A stretch of DNA of 57,500 bases from Paenibacillus dokdonensis (lineage in GTDB: Bacteria; Bacillota; Bacilli; Paenibacillales; Paenibacillaceae), in NCBI RefSeq assembly GCF_004916975.1, contig NZ_STGQ01000002.1, positions 761,609-819,108 of the forward strand, written 5' to 3'. Under the pieces are notes generated by a model. That model had not been told where the DNA came from. It was given only the letters and a program-made list of their open reading frames with translations, and did not search any database. Both the position numbers and the translations under genes were made by a program. Numbering within the stretch: position 1 is the stretch's first letter; each line of letters begins with the position of its first letter. This document shows positions 1 through 10,141 of this stretch, one piece after another.

Positions 1-1700
<1,700 letters not shown>

Positions 1701-1901
1701 AAAAGCTTTCTGAAAGAAAGCTTGCTACGGAAGCATATGCTAAGTTTACCGTAGGGAAACTTGCTCCGGAAGCGTTACGCTTTGCATCGGAGTAAGGGCC
1801 ACGGAGACCATTTCTAAACACACAAATTCGTTTCGTATCTAGTTTTCAGGTGATCAAAACACTTGAATATGATATCTTTATGTATATACAGCGATATGCT
1901 T
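1701..1901 (+). other. rRNA-tRNA spacer without a 5S gene
   Basis: This stretch separates the 23S end from the first tRNA. It begins with a short hairpin (AAGCTTTC, loop, GAAAGCTT, about 1703-1723). No 5S rRNA sequence is recognisable, although that is its usual place in Bacillus operons. No open reading frame is convincing. The 5S gene of this operon must lie elsewhere, for example between 16S and 23S, or be absent. Confidence 0.7.
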
Positions 1902-1993
1902 GGAGAGATACCCAAGTGGCTATAAGGGGACCCTCTGCTAAGGGGTTAGACTGCGTAAGCGGTGCGAGGGTTCGAATCCCTCTCTCTCCGCCA
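1902..1993 (+). tRNA. tRNA-Ser (GCT)
   Basis: Class II tRNA with a long variable arm. The acceptor stem GGAGAGA pairs with TCTCTCC, the anticodon loop carries GCT, the T-arm contains GGTTCGAATCC, and a CCA end is encoded at 1991-1993. It reads AGC/AGU codons. It is the first gene of the eight-tRNA cluster behind the 23S gene. Confidence 0.97.
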
Positions 1994-2025
1994 TCTGTAT
2001 AACATATAGGGTATATAATATTTAT

Positions 2026-2102
2026 GGCGGTGTAGCTCAGCTGGCTAGAGCGTACGGTTCATACCCGTGAGGTCGGGGGTTCGATCCCCTCCGCCGCTAC
2101 CA
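2026..2102 (+). tRNA. tRNA-Met (CAT), elongator type
   Basis: Full cloverleaf with acceptor GGCGGTG/CGCCGCT, anticodon CAT and encoded CCA. The body resembles the Bacillus elongator tRNA-Met. The initiator's three G-C pairs in the anticodon stem are not seen (the stem is ACGGT/ACCCGT-like). The first acceptor pair is G-U. Confidence 0.93.
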
Positions 2103-2112
2103 TACATATTTT

Positions 2113-2188
2113 GGAGGCTTAGCTCAGCTGGGAGAGCATCTGCCTTACAAGCAGAGGGTCGGGGGTTCGATCCCCTCAGCCTCCACCA
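2113..2188 (+). tRNA. tRNA-Val (TAC)
   Basis: Acceptor GGAGGCT/AGCCTCC, anticodon loop CTTACAA giving TAC, T-loop GGTTCGATCCC, and an encoded CCA at 2186-2188. It is third in the cluster. Confidence 0.96.
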
Positions 2189-2194
2189 TCATAT

Positions 2195-2270
<76 letters not shown>

Positions 2271-2282
2271 CCTGAATATTGC

Positions 2283-2359
2283 GGAACCGTGGTGTAGAGG
2301 CCTAACATGCCTGCCTGTCACGCAGGAGACCGCGGGTTCGAATCCCGTCGGTTCCGCCA
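2283..2359 (+). tRNA. tRNA-Asp (GTC)
   Basis: Acceptor GGAACCG/CGGTTCC, anticodon loop CTGTCAC giving GTC, discriminator G, and encoded CCA at 2357-2359. Confidence 0.96.
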
Positions 2360-2429
2360 TTTATTCTAAAATGCATTTCCACAAGAAAAAGTGGGAAGAT
2401 TAACATCGACCACTTTATTTTTTTTGTAA

Positions 2430-2502
<73 letters not shown>

Positions 2503-2510
2503 CCTTATAT

Positions 2511-2592
2511 GGAGGCTTAGTGAAGTGGCTAAACACGGCAGACTGTAAATCTGCTCTCTACGAGTTCGGTGGTTCGAATCCATCAGCCTCCA
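2511..2592 (+). tRNA. tRNA-Tyr (GTA)
   Basis: Class II tRNA with a long variable arm. Acceptor GGAGGCT/AGCCTCC, anticodon loop CTGTAAA giving GTA, discriminator A. CCA is not encoded (the following bases are TCC). Confidence 0.95.
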
Positions 2593-2602
2593 TCCGTTTC
2601 AT

Positions 2603-2675
2603 GAGCCATTAGCTCAGTTGGTAGAGCACCTGACTTTTAATCAGGGTGTCGAAGGTTCGAGTCCTTCATGGCTCA
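2603..2675 (+). tRNA. tRNA-Lys (TTT)
   Basis: Acceptor GAGCCAT/ATGGCTC, anticodon loop CTTTTAA giving TTT, discriminator A, no encoded CCA. It is the last gene of the cluster and is followed directly by a terminator. Confidence 0.96.
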
Positions 2676-2678
2676 TCC

Positions 2679-2713
2679 AAAAGACCATTAACCTTACGGT
2701 TGGTGGTCTTTTT
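2679..2713 (+). terminator. Rho-independent terminator of the rRNA/tRNA cluster
   Basis: An AAAGACCA...TGGTCTTT stem with an inner AACC...GGTT extension ends in a T run. It closes the stable-RNA transcript only a few bases after tRNA-Lys. Confidence 0.9.
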
Positions 2714-2838
2714 GCTATATATATGCCTTTTTAGATGAGGGAATGAACGTTAGATTAATTCATTTTAACGATTTTCGGAATTTGGTGCGTAATATGATAA
2801 AATAGGAAACAAAAACGGCAAAGTGGTGGATGACATCG

Positions 2839-3999
2839 ATGGTGGAGATGGAGACATTACGTAACAAGTTGGAACAGATTGTGGGAACGCCCCTGCGCAT
2901 CAAGCAGTTGACCAAACAGCAATCTGAAAGCGTATATAATCGAACCGAAGGTCAAGAGCCGCCCAAAACTTTAAGCGGTAGCAGCGGAATTACTGAACAC
3001 AAGCCGATACTGAAAAATTCAGTTGTTGTAGAGGATATGATCTGGTACCCCTTGTACTCCAAAAGCGGACACATATACGCGCTGGAGGCTCCCGTCCGGG
3101 AGTTAAGCGGGGAAGTGATGCAGCTGATTGAACTTTTGGTAGCGCAGGTCAGACCAGATGCTGATGCGCCTGGACCAGTACACGGCGATGAGGAACACGA
3201 AAGCCTTCGTTTCAGTTCATGGATTGTAGAGCAGCTGGACCAAGAACGTGGAGATAGTGAAATCCCGGATGACCTTGAGCTGAAGCGTCGTTTGACGGGC
3301 GAAATGATACCTTTTCTGCTTACTTGTGAGAGCGTGCATGCGGCGGATGTAAACCGCAGCCAGCTTAAGAAGCTGCTGAAAAGCTATTTTGACGGAGAGG
3401 TTGTACTTGTACCTCTGCGCAGTCATGAATGGCTGATTTTAGCCAAAAAGGAACTGGTCATCGGAGCAGGGGAAGATAAGGAAGAGGAAAACTCCGATTC
3501 TGAAACGGACATGCTGTCCGCTTTTTCACTGGGGTTATATGAACTGATCGCTAACGAGTGGGTCGGAACTTTTCATTTATCGGTGGGGACTCCCTTTTCA
3601 CCGGCCAAGTGGCTGGTTTCCATGGTAGCTCTCCTTAGAGAAACCATTTTTCTGGGGCGGACCTTCCATGTTGCTGAGCATGTTCATTTTCCGTGGGAGC
3701 TCTTACTGGAGAGGTTGATTTACAGCATCCCGGTAGATCAGCGCAGGCTGTTTTTGGAGCAGGCCGGTGACCATGGAGTATTATTTTCCGATAATGAAAC
3801 CCTGTCTACACTTGAAACCTTCTTCCAGCTTGACTGCAACGTGAGCGAGACGGCCAAACGCTTATATATTCACCGTAACACGCTTTTATACCGGCTGGAT
3901 AAGATCAAACAGGAGACCGGACTGGACGTCAGAAGCTTTGGAGACGCGGTTTTAGTGAAGTTGACGATGTTATTGTATAAAGTAACGAAAAGAAAATAG
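2839..3999 (+). CDS. PucR/CdaR-type transcriptional regulator
   Basis: About 386 residues. The last 55-60 residues (LETFFQLDCNVSETAKRLYI, then HRNTLLYRLDKI) form the helix-turn-helix that ends PucR/CdaR-family activators, and this is the basis for the call. The N-terminal half has no motif I can assign and could be a ligand or sensory region, so the effector is unknown. The ATG at 2830 touches the Shine-Dalgarno-like AAGTGGTGG, so the in-frame ATG at 2839, nine bases downstream, is preferred. The gene stands alone between the tRNA terminator and msmX. I see no terminator in the 100-base gap to msmX, so read-through is possible. Control of the downstream sugar ATPase would be a guess from adjacency. 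Confidence 0.85.
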   Translation: MVEMETLRNKLEQIVGTPLRIKQLTKQQSESVYNRTEGQEPPKTLSGSSGITEHKPILKNSVVVEDMIWYPLYSKSGHIYALEAPVRELSGEVMQLIELLVAQVRPDADAPGPVHGDEEHESLRFSSWIVEQLDQERGDSEIPDDLELKRRLTGEMIPFLLTCESVHAADVNRSQLKKLLKSYFDGEVVLVPLRSHEWLILAKKELVIGAGEDKEEENSDSETDMLSAFSLGLYELIANEWVGTFHLSVGTPFSPAKWLVSMVALLRETIFLGRTFHVAEHVHFPWELLLERLIYSIPVDQRRLFLEQAGDHGVLFSDNETLSTLETFFQLDCNVSETAKRLYIHRNTLLYRLDKIKQETGLDVRSFGDAVLVKLTMLLYKVTKRK

Positions 4000-4103
4000 G
4001 TTTTTTGTGCAGTTTGTGTATAGCCAGTCTGCGAGATGTTGGGTAATATAGTATTATAAAAATGTATTCGATTTCATAACATATACTTAAGGGGGCAAAT
4101 CTC

Positions 4104-5228
4104 ATGGCAGGTGTACGTTTAGAGCATATTTTCAAAAAATATCCGGGTTCCGACAAAGCAACAGTTATGGATATCAGCCTTGATATTCAAGACAAGGAAT
4201 TTTTGGTACTGGTAGGTCCTTCCGGTTGCGGTAAGTCTACAACTCTTCGTATGATCGCCGGTTTGGAAGAGATTTCCGAAGGCAAACTTTATATCGGTGA
4301 CCGCGTTGTAAACGACGTTGCTCCTAAAGACCGCGATATCGCGATGGTATTCCAATCTTACGCTTTGTATCCCCACATGAACGTATATCAAAACATGGCA
4401 TTTGGTCTGAAACTTCGTAAAGTGAAGAAAGACGAAATTGACAAACGTGTACGTGAAGCTGCAAAAATTCTCGATATCGAGCATTTGCTTGATCGTAAAC
4501 CAAAAGCACTTTCCGGTGGTCAGCGTCAACGTGTTGCCTTGGGCCGCGCTATCGTGCGTGATCCGCAAGTCTTCCTGATGGACGAACCACTTTCCAACTT
4601 GGATGCTAAACTTCGCGGTCAAATGCGCGCTGAAATCACGAAACTGGTTAAGCGTCTTGAAACCACTTGCATCTACGTAACACATGACCAAACAGAAGCT
4701 ATGACCATGGGTGATCGTATCGTTGTAATGCAAGACGGTATCATTCAACAGGCTGCTTCTCCAGAAGAGCTGTACAACAGCCCTACGAACCTGTTTGTTG
4801 CTGGTTTTATCGGTTCCCCAACGATGAACTTTATCACAGGAACCCTGAGCGAATCCAATGGTGCTGTACGTTTCCGTTCCCAAGGACTTGACGTTGAAGT
4901 ACCAGGCGGTAAAGCACAAACACTGAAGAGCAAAGGTCTGGTTGGTAAAGAAGTTATCATGGGCGTGCGTCCTGAAGATATCCACGAAGAGCCAGTATTC
5001 ATGGAAGCTTCTCCGAACACCATCTTCACTTCCCACGTAGATGTTACAGAGAACCTTGGTCATGAAATGCTCCTCTACCTGAGCGGCATTGGCAATGACA
5101 CTGTAATCGCTCGTGTAGACGGACGTTCTAATACTCGTGAAGGCGTTAGTGTTCGCCTCGCCGTTGATATGAACAAAATTCATATTTTCGACAAAGAGTC
5201 TGAACTGAATGTATTGTTGACGGACTAA
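4104..5228 (+). CDS. msmX: ABC sugar-importer ATP-binding protein, MsmX/UgpC type
   Basis: A 374-residue ATPase. It has Walker A GPSGCGKST near residue 38, a Q-loop, the LSGGQRQR signature, Walker B VFLMDEPLSNLD and a H-loop histidine in TCIYVTHDQTEAM. The remaining ~130 residues are the regulatory OB-fold (TOBE) extension typical of CUT1-family importers. In B. subtilis MsmX energises several sugar importers from a stand-alone locus, and here too no permease or binding protein is adjacent, which suggests a shared energiser. Start ATG follows AAGGGGG. The gene ends at a strong terminator. Codon use is biased toward preferred codons, like the glycolytic genes further along, which hints at high expression. 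Confidence 0.93.
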   Translation: MAGVRLEHIFKKYPGSDKATVMDISLDIQDKEFLVLVGPSGCGKSTTLRMIAGLEEISEGKLYIGDRVVNDVAPKDRDIAMVFQSYALYPHMNVYQNMAFGLKLRKVKKDEIDKRVREAAKILDIEHLLDRKPKALSGGQRQRVALGRAIVRDPQVFLMDEPLSNLDAKLRGQMRAEITKLVKRLETTCIYVTHDQTEAMTMGDRIVVMQDGIIQQAASPEELYNSPTNLFVAGFIGSPTMNFITGTLSESNGAVRFRSQGLDVEVPGGKAQTLKSKGLVGKEVIMGVRPEDIHEEPVFMEASPNTIFTSHVDVTENLGHEMLLYLSGIGNDTVIARVDGRSNTREGVSVRLAVDMNKIHIFDKESELNVLLTD

Positions 5229-5252
5229 TACAGGCGGTATGCCTGAAACCCA

Positions 5253-5280
5253 AAGCCGCCCCTTAAGGGCGGCTTTTTTA
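5253..5280 (+). terminator. Terminator after msmX
   Basis: A perfect AAAGCCGCCC/GGGCGGCTTT stem with a short TTAA-type loop is followed by a T run, 25 bases after the msmX stop. Confidence 0.95.
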
Positions 5281-5318
5281 TTGGGTGTTCAAAGATTCAG
5301 GGGTTCATTTTACGAAGA

Positions 5319-5347
5319 TTGCATTCATTGGAAATTTCATTTACGAT
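5319..5347 (+). promoter_or_regulatory. Putative SigA promoter for hprK
   Basis: TTGCAT (5319-5324), a 17-base spacer and TACGAT (5342-5347) lie just after the msmX terminator and about 80 bases upstream of the hprK start. Assigned by eye. Confidence 0.5.
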
Positions 5348-5429
5348 GAGTACATTGGATTCGTTAGAATCGTCTCGGACAGCAATAAGGCTGGATTCTG
5401 AGCCAATCGGACAGAAAGGGAGACATGGC

Positions 5430-6368
5430 ATGGCTAAAAAGGTTAGAGTGGCAGAATTAGTACAGCAATTTCAGCTGGAAGTAATATCCGGAGAACAAGG
5501 ATTGAAACGTATTATTACAACCGATGATTTGAATCGGCCGGGTCTTGAGATGGCCGGTTATTTTGATTATCATCCCCAAGAGAGGGTGCAGCTGCTAGGA
5601 AGAACGGAGCTGGCCTTTTTTAGCATGCTTACGGCGGAAGAACGCAAGGAGCGCATGGAGCGCCTATGCAGTGAGGTCACGCCCTGCATCGTTGTGACAC
5701 GCGGTTTGGAAGTTCCAGAGGAGCTTGTGAAGATTAGCCAGGAAAAACAGCTGCCTGTGCTGCGAAGCAGTATGGCTACAACGATCTTACTCAGCCGTAT
5801 TACAGGATTTCTGGAAAGAAGATTAGCACCGACAACGACTATTCATGGTGTATTATGTGATGTGTATGGAGTCGGAATGCTTATTACCGGCAGCAGTGGT
5901 ATTGGTAAGAGTGAAACTGCACTGGAGCTTGTTAAACGGGGACACCGGCTTATTGCTGACGATGCGGTTGAAATCCGCCAAACGTCGGATAGTCAACTGC
6001 ATGGCACGGCTCCTGAGCTGATCCGTCACCTGCTGGAGATCCGCGGAGTTGGCATTATCAATGTTATGACGCTGTTTGGCGCGGGAGCCATCCGTAACAA
6101 TAAACGGATTACGCTTGTCGTCAGGCTGGAGGCGTGGCAGCAGGATAAACAATATGATCGCCTCGGTCTGGATGAAGAGACAACAAGAATAATCGATACG
6201 GATATTCCGCTGGTTACGATTCCGGTTCGTCCTGGACGGAACCTTGCAGTCATTATCGAAGTGGCTGCCATGAACTATCGCTTGAAGCAAATGGGCCTGA
6301 ATGCGGCTCTGCAGTTTACCAACAAGCTGACGGCTACCATTGCGGAAGACATGGAAGATATGGATTAG
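5430..6368 (+). CDS. hprK: HPr kinase/phosphorylase
   Basis: A bifunctional enzyme that phosphorylates and dephosphorylates Ser46 of HPr, and so sets CcpA-dependent catabolite repression. The 312-residue length is usual. The N-terminal receptor-like half is followed by the kinase domain with P-loop GSSGIGKS (residues 154-161), IADDAVEI and the family signature around LEIRGVGIINV. The reading frame is open upstream to 5319, but the ATG at 5430 has AAAGGGAG eight bases before it and gives the conserved MAKKVRV-type N terminus. It begins the hprK-lgt-ppaX-yvoF block, the same order as in B. subtilis. A possible substrate is encoded in this window at 29875. Confidence 0.97.
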   Translation: MAKKVRVAELVQQFQLEVISGEQGLKRIITTDDLNRPGLEMAGYFDYHPQERVQLLGRTELAFFSMLTAEERKERMERLCSEVTPCIVVTRGLEVPEELVKISQEKQLPVLRSSMATTILLSRITGFLERRLAPTTTIHGVLCDVYGVGMLITGSSGIGKSETALELVKRGHRLIADDAVEIRQTSDSQLHGTAPELIRHLLEIRGVGIINVMTLFGAGAIRNNKRITLVVRLEAWQQDKQYDRLGLDEETTRIIDTDIPLVTIPVRPGRNLAVIIEVAAMNYRLKQMGLNAALQFTNKLTATIAEDMEDMD

Positions 6369-6380
6369 GAGAGTGAAAAA

Positions 6381-7421
6381 ATGGCCACATTGCTTCTCAA
6401 TCCGATCGCGTTTTCGATTGGATCCCTATCCGTGCACTGGTACGGCCTCATCTTGGGGTTCGGTGCACTGGCAGGACTTATGGTGGCAATTCGTGAAGGA
6501 AAGCGATTCGGTATCAATCCCGAATTCTTCATGGATATGCTTCTGCTCGGGGTGCCTTCAGCCATTATCGGCGCGCGCATCTATTTTGTAGCATTCAAGT
6601 GGGATGATTATAAAGATCATCTGGTAGATGTATTTAAAATATGGAACGGCGGGATCGCCATTTATGGCGCATTGATCGGTGCCATAATATGTGCTGTCAT
6701 ATACTTCCGTTATAGAGGCTACAATTTTTGGAGAATTGCGGATATATGTGCTCCTGGGCTTTTGACTGGGCAAATGATCGGACGCTGGGGCAACTTCGTA
6801 AACCAGGAAGCTTATGGTGGACCTGTCGCAGAGTCTTTCCTTCGGGACAAGCTTCATCTTCCGAATTTCATTGTGGATCAAATGAATGTCCAAGGTGTTT
6901 TTCACCATCCGACATTTCTATATGAATCGTTATGGAGCCTCGTGGGCATTATTATTTTGTTCATTCTCCGCCGTCAGCGGTTTTTACGTTCAGCGGAGCT
7001 GTTTCTGTCTTACTTTATCTGGTATTCGATTGGACGGTTCTTTATTGAGGGAATCCGCACGGACTCCCTGGCCTTTATCGGCCCGAACTGGCTCGCATCG
7101 TTGATGAATGGACTGTGGAAACCGATGGAATGGATGGGATTCGAGCATGGTGAACTTGATTCAGCCTATGGTAATGTACGGATATCGCAGCTGCTTGCCA
7201 TCTTAATTATCATCATAGCTATTGTTATGATCATCGTACGCCGTGTAACGGGAAAAGCGGAGGTTCGTTATCTGGATCCGATCTATTCGACCAAGGCGAG
7301 TCCAGACAATGTTCCAGAATCTGACGCTGAACTGCAAGAAAAACCTGCAGTACAGGAAGTAACCCGCACAGAGCCTTTACCTACTCAGGAAACAGAGGAT
7401 GCGGAGGACAAAAAGGAGTAA
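6381..7421 (+). CDS. lgt: Prolipoprotein diacylglyceryl transferase
   Basis: An integral membrane enzyme that transfers diacylglycerol from phosphatidylglycerol to the lipobox cysteine of prelipoproteins. The signature GRWGNFVNQEAYG (near residues 137-149) and HPTFLYESLW are clear, within about seven membrane segments. At 346 residues it is longer than many homologues. The extra length is an acidic, Pro/Glu/Thr-rich hydrophilic tail of about 60 residues after the last membrane segment (VMIIVRRVTGK). RBS AGGAGAG precedes the ATG, and the gap to hprK is 12 bases. A substrate in this window is PotD. Confidence 0.96.
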   Translation: MATLLLNPIAFSIGSLSVHWYGLILGFGALAGLMVAIREGKRFGINPEFFMDMLLLGVPSAIIGARIYFVAFKWDDYKDHLVDVFKIWNGGIAIYGALIGAIICAVIYFRYRGYNFWRIADICAPGLLTGQMIGRWGNFVNQEAYGGPVAESFLRDKLHLPNFIVDQMNVQGVFHHPTFLYESLWSLVGIIILFILRRQRFLRSAELFLSYFIWYSIGRFFIEGIRTDSLAFIGPNWLASLMNGLWKPMEWMGFEHGELDSAYGNVRISQLLAILIIIIAIVMIIVRRVTGKAEVRYLDPIYSTKASPDNVPESDAELQEKPAVQEVTRTEPLPTQETEDAEDKKE

Positions 7422-7428
7422 ATTCAGC

Positions 7429-8070
7429 ATGATTGATACCATATTATTTGATCTGGACGGAACGATCATAGATACCAATGAACTGATTATCACCTCATTT
7501 ATGCATGTGCTGGAGAAACATCAGCTGGCGCCGCTGACACGGGAGCAAATTATTCCGAAAATGGGCGCAACGCTGGAGCAGCAGCTGCAGCAATTTTCCG
7601 GACTGGGGGATATCACTACACTAATGACGTCATACCGCAGCTTTAATGATGTCCATCATGATGACATGGTGAAGCTGTTCCCCCAAGTGGAGGAGGTTGT
7701 GCAGCAGCTGCATGCAAGAGGGATTCGCCTCGGTGTGGTAACAACGAAGAACAAACCCGGCACGATCCGGGTATTGGACATGTTCGGTCTTCAAAAATAT
7801 ATGGGAGCTGTCATTACGCTTAATGATGTAGAACATCCCAAGCCTCACGCAGAACCGATACTAAAAGCTGTTGAACTTCTTGGAGCAGATCCTTCTCGCA
7901 CACTAATGGTGGGGGACAGCCCTATGGATATCCAGTCGGCGAAAGCCGCCGGTGTCCTCTCTGCGGGAGTGGCTTGGTCATTGAAAGGCGAAAAAGCGCT
8001 GCTGGAACATAAACCGGATTACATGCTGCATGATATGAATGATGTATATACGCTGTTAGAACAGGAGTAA
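7429..8070 (+). CDS. ppaX: Pyrophosphatase PpaX (HAD superfamily)
   Basis: Hydrolyses the pyrophosphate released when HprK dephosphorylates P-Ser-HPr. HAD motif I is DLDGTIIDTN near residue 8, motif II is TTKNKP, and motif III/IV is VGDSPMDIQSAKAAG. The start is the ATG at 7429 behind AAAAGGAG. The longer frame from 7399 lies inside lgt and adds ten residues that do not match the family. The product has 213 residues, against about 216 in Bacillus. It lies eight bases from the lgt stop and two bases before yvoF. Confidence 0.93.
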   Translation: MIDTILFDLDGTIIDTNELIITSFMHVLEKHQLAPLTREQIIPKMGATLEQQLQQFSGLGDITTLMTSYRSFNDVHHDDMVKLFPQVEEVVQQLHARGIRLGVVTTKNKPGTIRVLDMFGLQKYMGAVITLNDVEHPKPHAEPILKAVELLGADPSRTLMVGDSPMDIQSAKAAGVLSAGVAWSLKGEKALLEHKPDYMLHDMNDVYTLLEQE

Positions 8071-8072
8071 GC

Positions 8073-8588
8073 ATGGTGAGAAAAGTGACACGGCATCCGG
8101 TGGAAGGGCCAAACGCGCTTTGGCAGATCTACAAAACCGTCAGCCCCTGGAAAGGGGTTAAAAACTTCATTTGTATCCAGGTGGCGCGGTACTGCCCGGT
8201 TCTTCCGCTCAAAAACTGGATATACCGTCATCTGATTGGCATGAAGGTCGGTGAGCACACAGCCTTCGGCCTGATGGTGATGGTCGATGTGTTTTTTCCG
8301 GAAAAGATTACGATTGGGAATAATTCAATCATTGGATATAATACAACCATTTTGGCGCATGAGTATTTAATTCATGAATACAGGCTTGGTGAGGTCATCA
8401 TCGGAGATCATGTACTGATTGGCGCAAATACCACCATATTGCCGGGTGTAACGATCGGTGATGGAGCAGTCGTTGCTGCAGGGGCTGTCGTGCATAAAAA
8501 TGTGGCTGCAGGAGCTTTTGTTGGAGGCAATCCGCTCAGAGAATTAAGTAAGCGTACAGAAAATCCTATTGAAGAAATGGATAATTAG
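8073..8588 (+). CDS. yvoF: Left-handed beta-helix acyltransferase, YvoF type
   Basis: A 171-residue protein with hexapeptide repeats, such as IGNNSIIGYNTTI and VLIGANTTILPGVTIGDGAV, and the C-terminal GGNPLR loop of O-acetyltransferases (xenobiotic/maltose/serine acetyltransferase fold). It should form an acetyl-CoA-dependent trimer. The acceptor substrate is unknown. It starts two bases after the ppaX stop and keeps the Bacillus order ppaX-yvoF-his. Confidence 0.85.
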   Translation: MVRKVTRHPVEGPNALWQIYKTVSPWKGVKNFICIQVARYCPVLPLKNWIYRHLIGMKVGEHTAFGLMVMVDVFFPEKITIGNNSIIGYNTTILAHEYLIHEYRLGEVIIGDHVLIGANTTILPGVTIGDGAVVAAGAVVHKNVAAGAFVGGNPLRELSKRTENPIEEMDN

Positions 8589-8666
8589 CCAAGTACCTTC
8601 CTTTTCACAATGGGAATTGGATAGTTCAACTTCTAGAGGATCTGTATTCAGGAGTGTTCAGACATC

Positions 8667-9851
8667 ATGTTAAAAAAAGAACGAATATATGAACTCGACG
8701 TTTTCCGTTCATTTGCCATTATGGCCGTACTAACGATTCACGCAACTTCACAGACATTGGTCGAGACAAAGGGAACATCGCTGTATATTCCATTTCTATT
8801 TCTGAATACATTCAGCAGCTTTGCGGTACCTGTGTTTATATTCTTAAGTGGATTTGTTCTGTTCTACAATTATATAGACCGTCCCCTGAACCGAGGGCTC
8901 GTCAAATCCTTTTATGGTAAAAGGCTGCTCTATATTCTAGTTCCTTATATTGTGTTTACTGTGTTCTATTTTATATTTCAGCTATACAGGCGTGATCAGT
9001 TTGACATGCCCTTTGCACAAATGCTGCATGAATTTGGACAGGACTTATACAAGGGCACAGCATATACCCATCTTTATTATGTCATCATCATGCTGCAGAT
9101 ATATTTGATTTTCCCCTTATTATTAGGGTGGTTTAAAAAGCAGCCCGGCATCCGGCTGTGGATTTTTCCTATTGGTTTGATTCTGGAGTGGCTGTATATC
9201 TATATCAATAAATACGGTTTTCATTTACCTAGCCCAAGTTATTCCGGGCAGCATTTGAATCTTGGCCTACCGAAAGGCAGCATTATCATTACCTATCTGT
9301 CCTATTTATTTTTAGGGGCTGGAATAGGCATGTATTATGATCAGTTTAGAAAATGGCTCGCGGTATCTCTCAAGGGGTTCAGATCAGGAAAAGGGCCCGT
9401 ATGGGTTCTTACCTGGATTCTGTGGATTGCAATCGGAGTGCTTCATACTGCCGTTTGGTATAGGTACTATACGGTAGGAAGCAGCATGAATACCATGGTT
9501 TATGAGCTTCTAAGGAATGCACATGCTTTATTGTCATGTATCGTGCTCTGGCATATATCCTATGCGATCTATTATTATGGCCCACGCTTCGTGCGTATTG
9601 CTTTGACCTCAATGGGCGCATGCTCTTTCGGCATATTTTTACTGCATCCATTTCTATTGTATTGGTATCGCTATTTTATCAGCGGAGGTTCAAGCTTGAA
9701 ATATGCTGTGTCGATCGCAGGGGGCTGGGTAATAGCCCTGAGCCTGTCTTGGATTGTGGTGTACTTCGCTTTTAAGTATGTCAAAGGATCCTGGTTGTTC
9801 TTTGGGGCGAATCCATTCCAATCTAAAAAGAAAAAAGCTGCCGGGAATTAG
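8667..9851 (+). CDS. Membrane acyltransferase, acyltransferase-3 family
   Basis: A 394-residue protein with about ten hydrophobic segments. The N terminus ELDVFRSFAIMAVLTIHATS contains the R and H typical of acyltransferase-3 (OafA/YrhL-like) proteins, which move acyl groups onto cell-surface glycans or lipids. The C terminus is lysine-rich (SKKKKAAGN). RBS AGGAGTG precedes the ATG. It sits between yvoF and hisZ, where B. subtilis has no such gene, and ends at its own terminator. The substrate cannot be inferred. Confidence 0.85.
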   Translation: MLKKERIYELDVFRSFAIMAVLTIHATSQTLVETKGTSLYIPFLFLNTFSSFAVPVFIFLSGFVLFYNYIDRPLNRGLVKSFYGKRLLYILVPYIVFTVFYFIFQLYRRDQFDMPFAQMLHEFGQDLYKGTAYTHLYYVIIMLQIYLIFPLLLGWFKKQPGIRLWIFPIGLILEWLYIYINKYGFHLPSPSYSGQHLNLGLPKGSIIITYLSYLFLGAGIGMYYDQFRKWLAVSLKGFRSGKGPVWVLTWILWIAIGVLHTAVWYRYYTVGSSMNTMVYELLRNAHALLSCIVLWHISYAIYYYGPRFVRIALTSMGACSFGIFLLHPFLLYWYRYFISGGSSLKYAVSIAGGWVIALSLSWIVVYFAFKYVKGSWLFFGANPFQSKKKKAAGN

Positions 9852-9917
9852 CTTTTCCGGTGGGTTAAAAAAATATGTAGGGTTGATTGATTTATAAAAC
9901 TTCCGTTTTTCATCGAC

Positions 9918-9964
9918 ACCGCTCATGATCCAAAATGTTGGAATTCATGGGCGGTATTTTTTTA
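9918..9964 (+). terminator. Terminator after the acyltransferase gene
   Basis: ACCGCTCATGA pairs with TCATGGGCGGT (one wobble pair). A T run follows. Confidence 0.88.
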
Positions 9965-9986
9965 AAATAAACTAAGCTGTTCTTCA

Positions 9987-10016
9987 TTGACGGGCACTTC
10001 AAGAGCATGTTAAAAT
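9987..10016 (+). promoter_or_regulatory. Putative SigA promoter of the histidine operon
   Basis: TTGACG (9987-9992), an 18-base spacer and TAAAAT (10011-10016) occur just after the terminator and about 125 bases before hisZ. The leader is AT-rich, and I see no complete T-box in it. Confidence 0.6.
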
Positions 10017-10141
10017 ATCAAAACATACTTTACTTTATTAGCAAGGTACCACTTTAATAAAATAAAGCATTTTGTAAATTCTAAATAAGTTCATAACAAA
10101 AAAATAAACAACTTACTATGCATAAATGAGGTGAGATGGAC

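Noticed and set aside
4119..5183. 354-codon open frame antisense to msmX
   Set aside because: It mirrors the codon bias of a highly expressed gene and has no domain or ribosome site.
10041..10052. GCAAGGTACCAC before hisZ, resembling part of a T-box
   Set aside because: The full AGGGTGGNACCGCG motif, the specifier stem and a terminator/antiterminator pair are not present, and the leader is too short.
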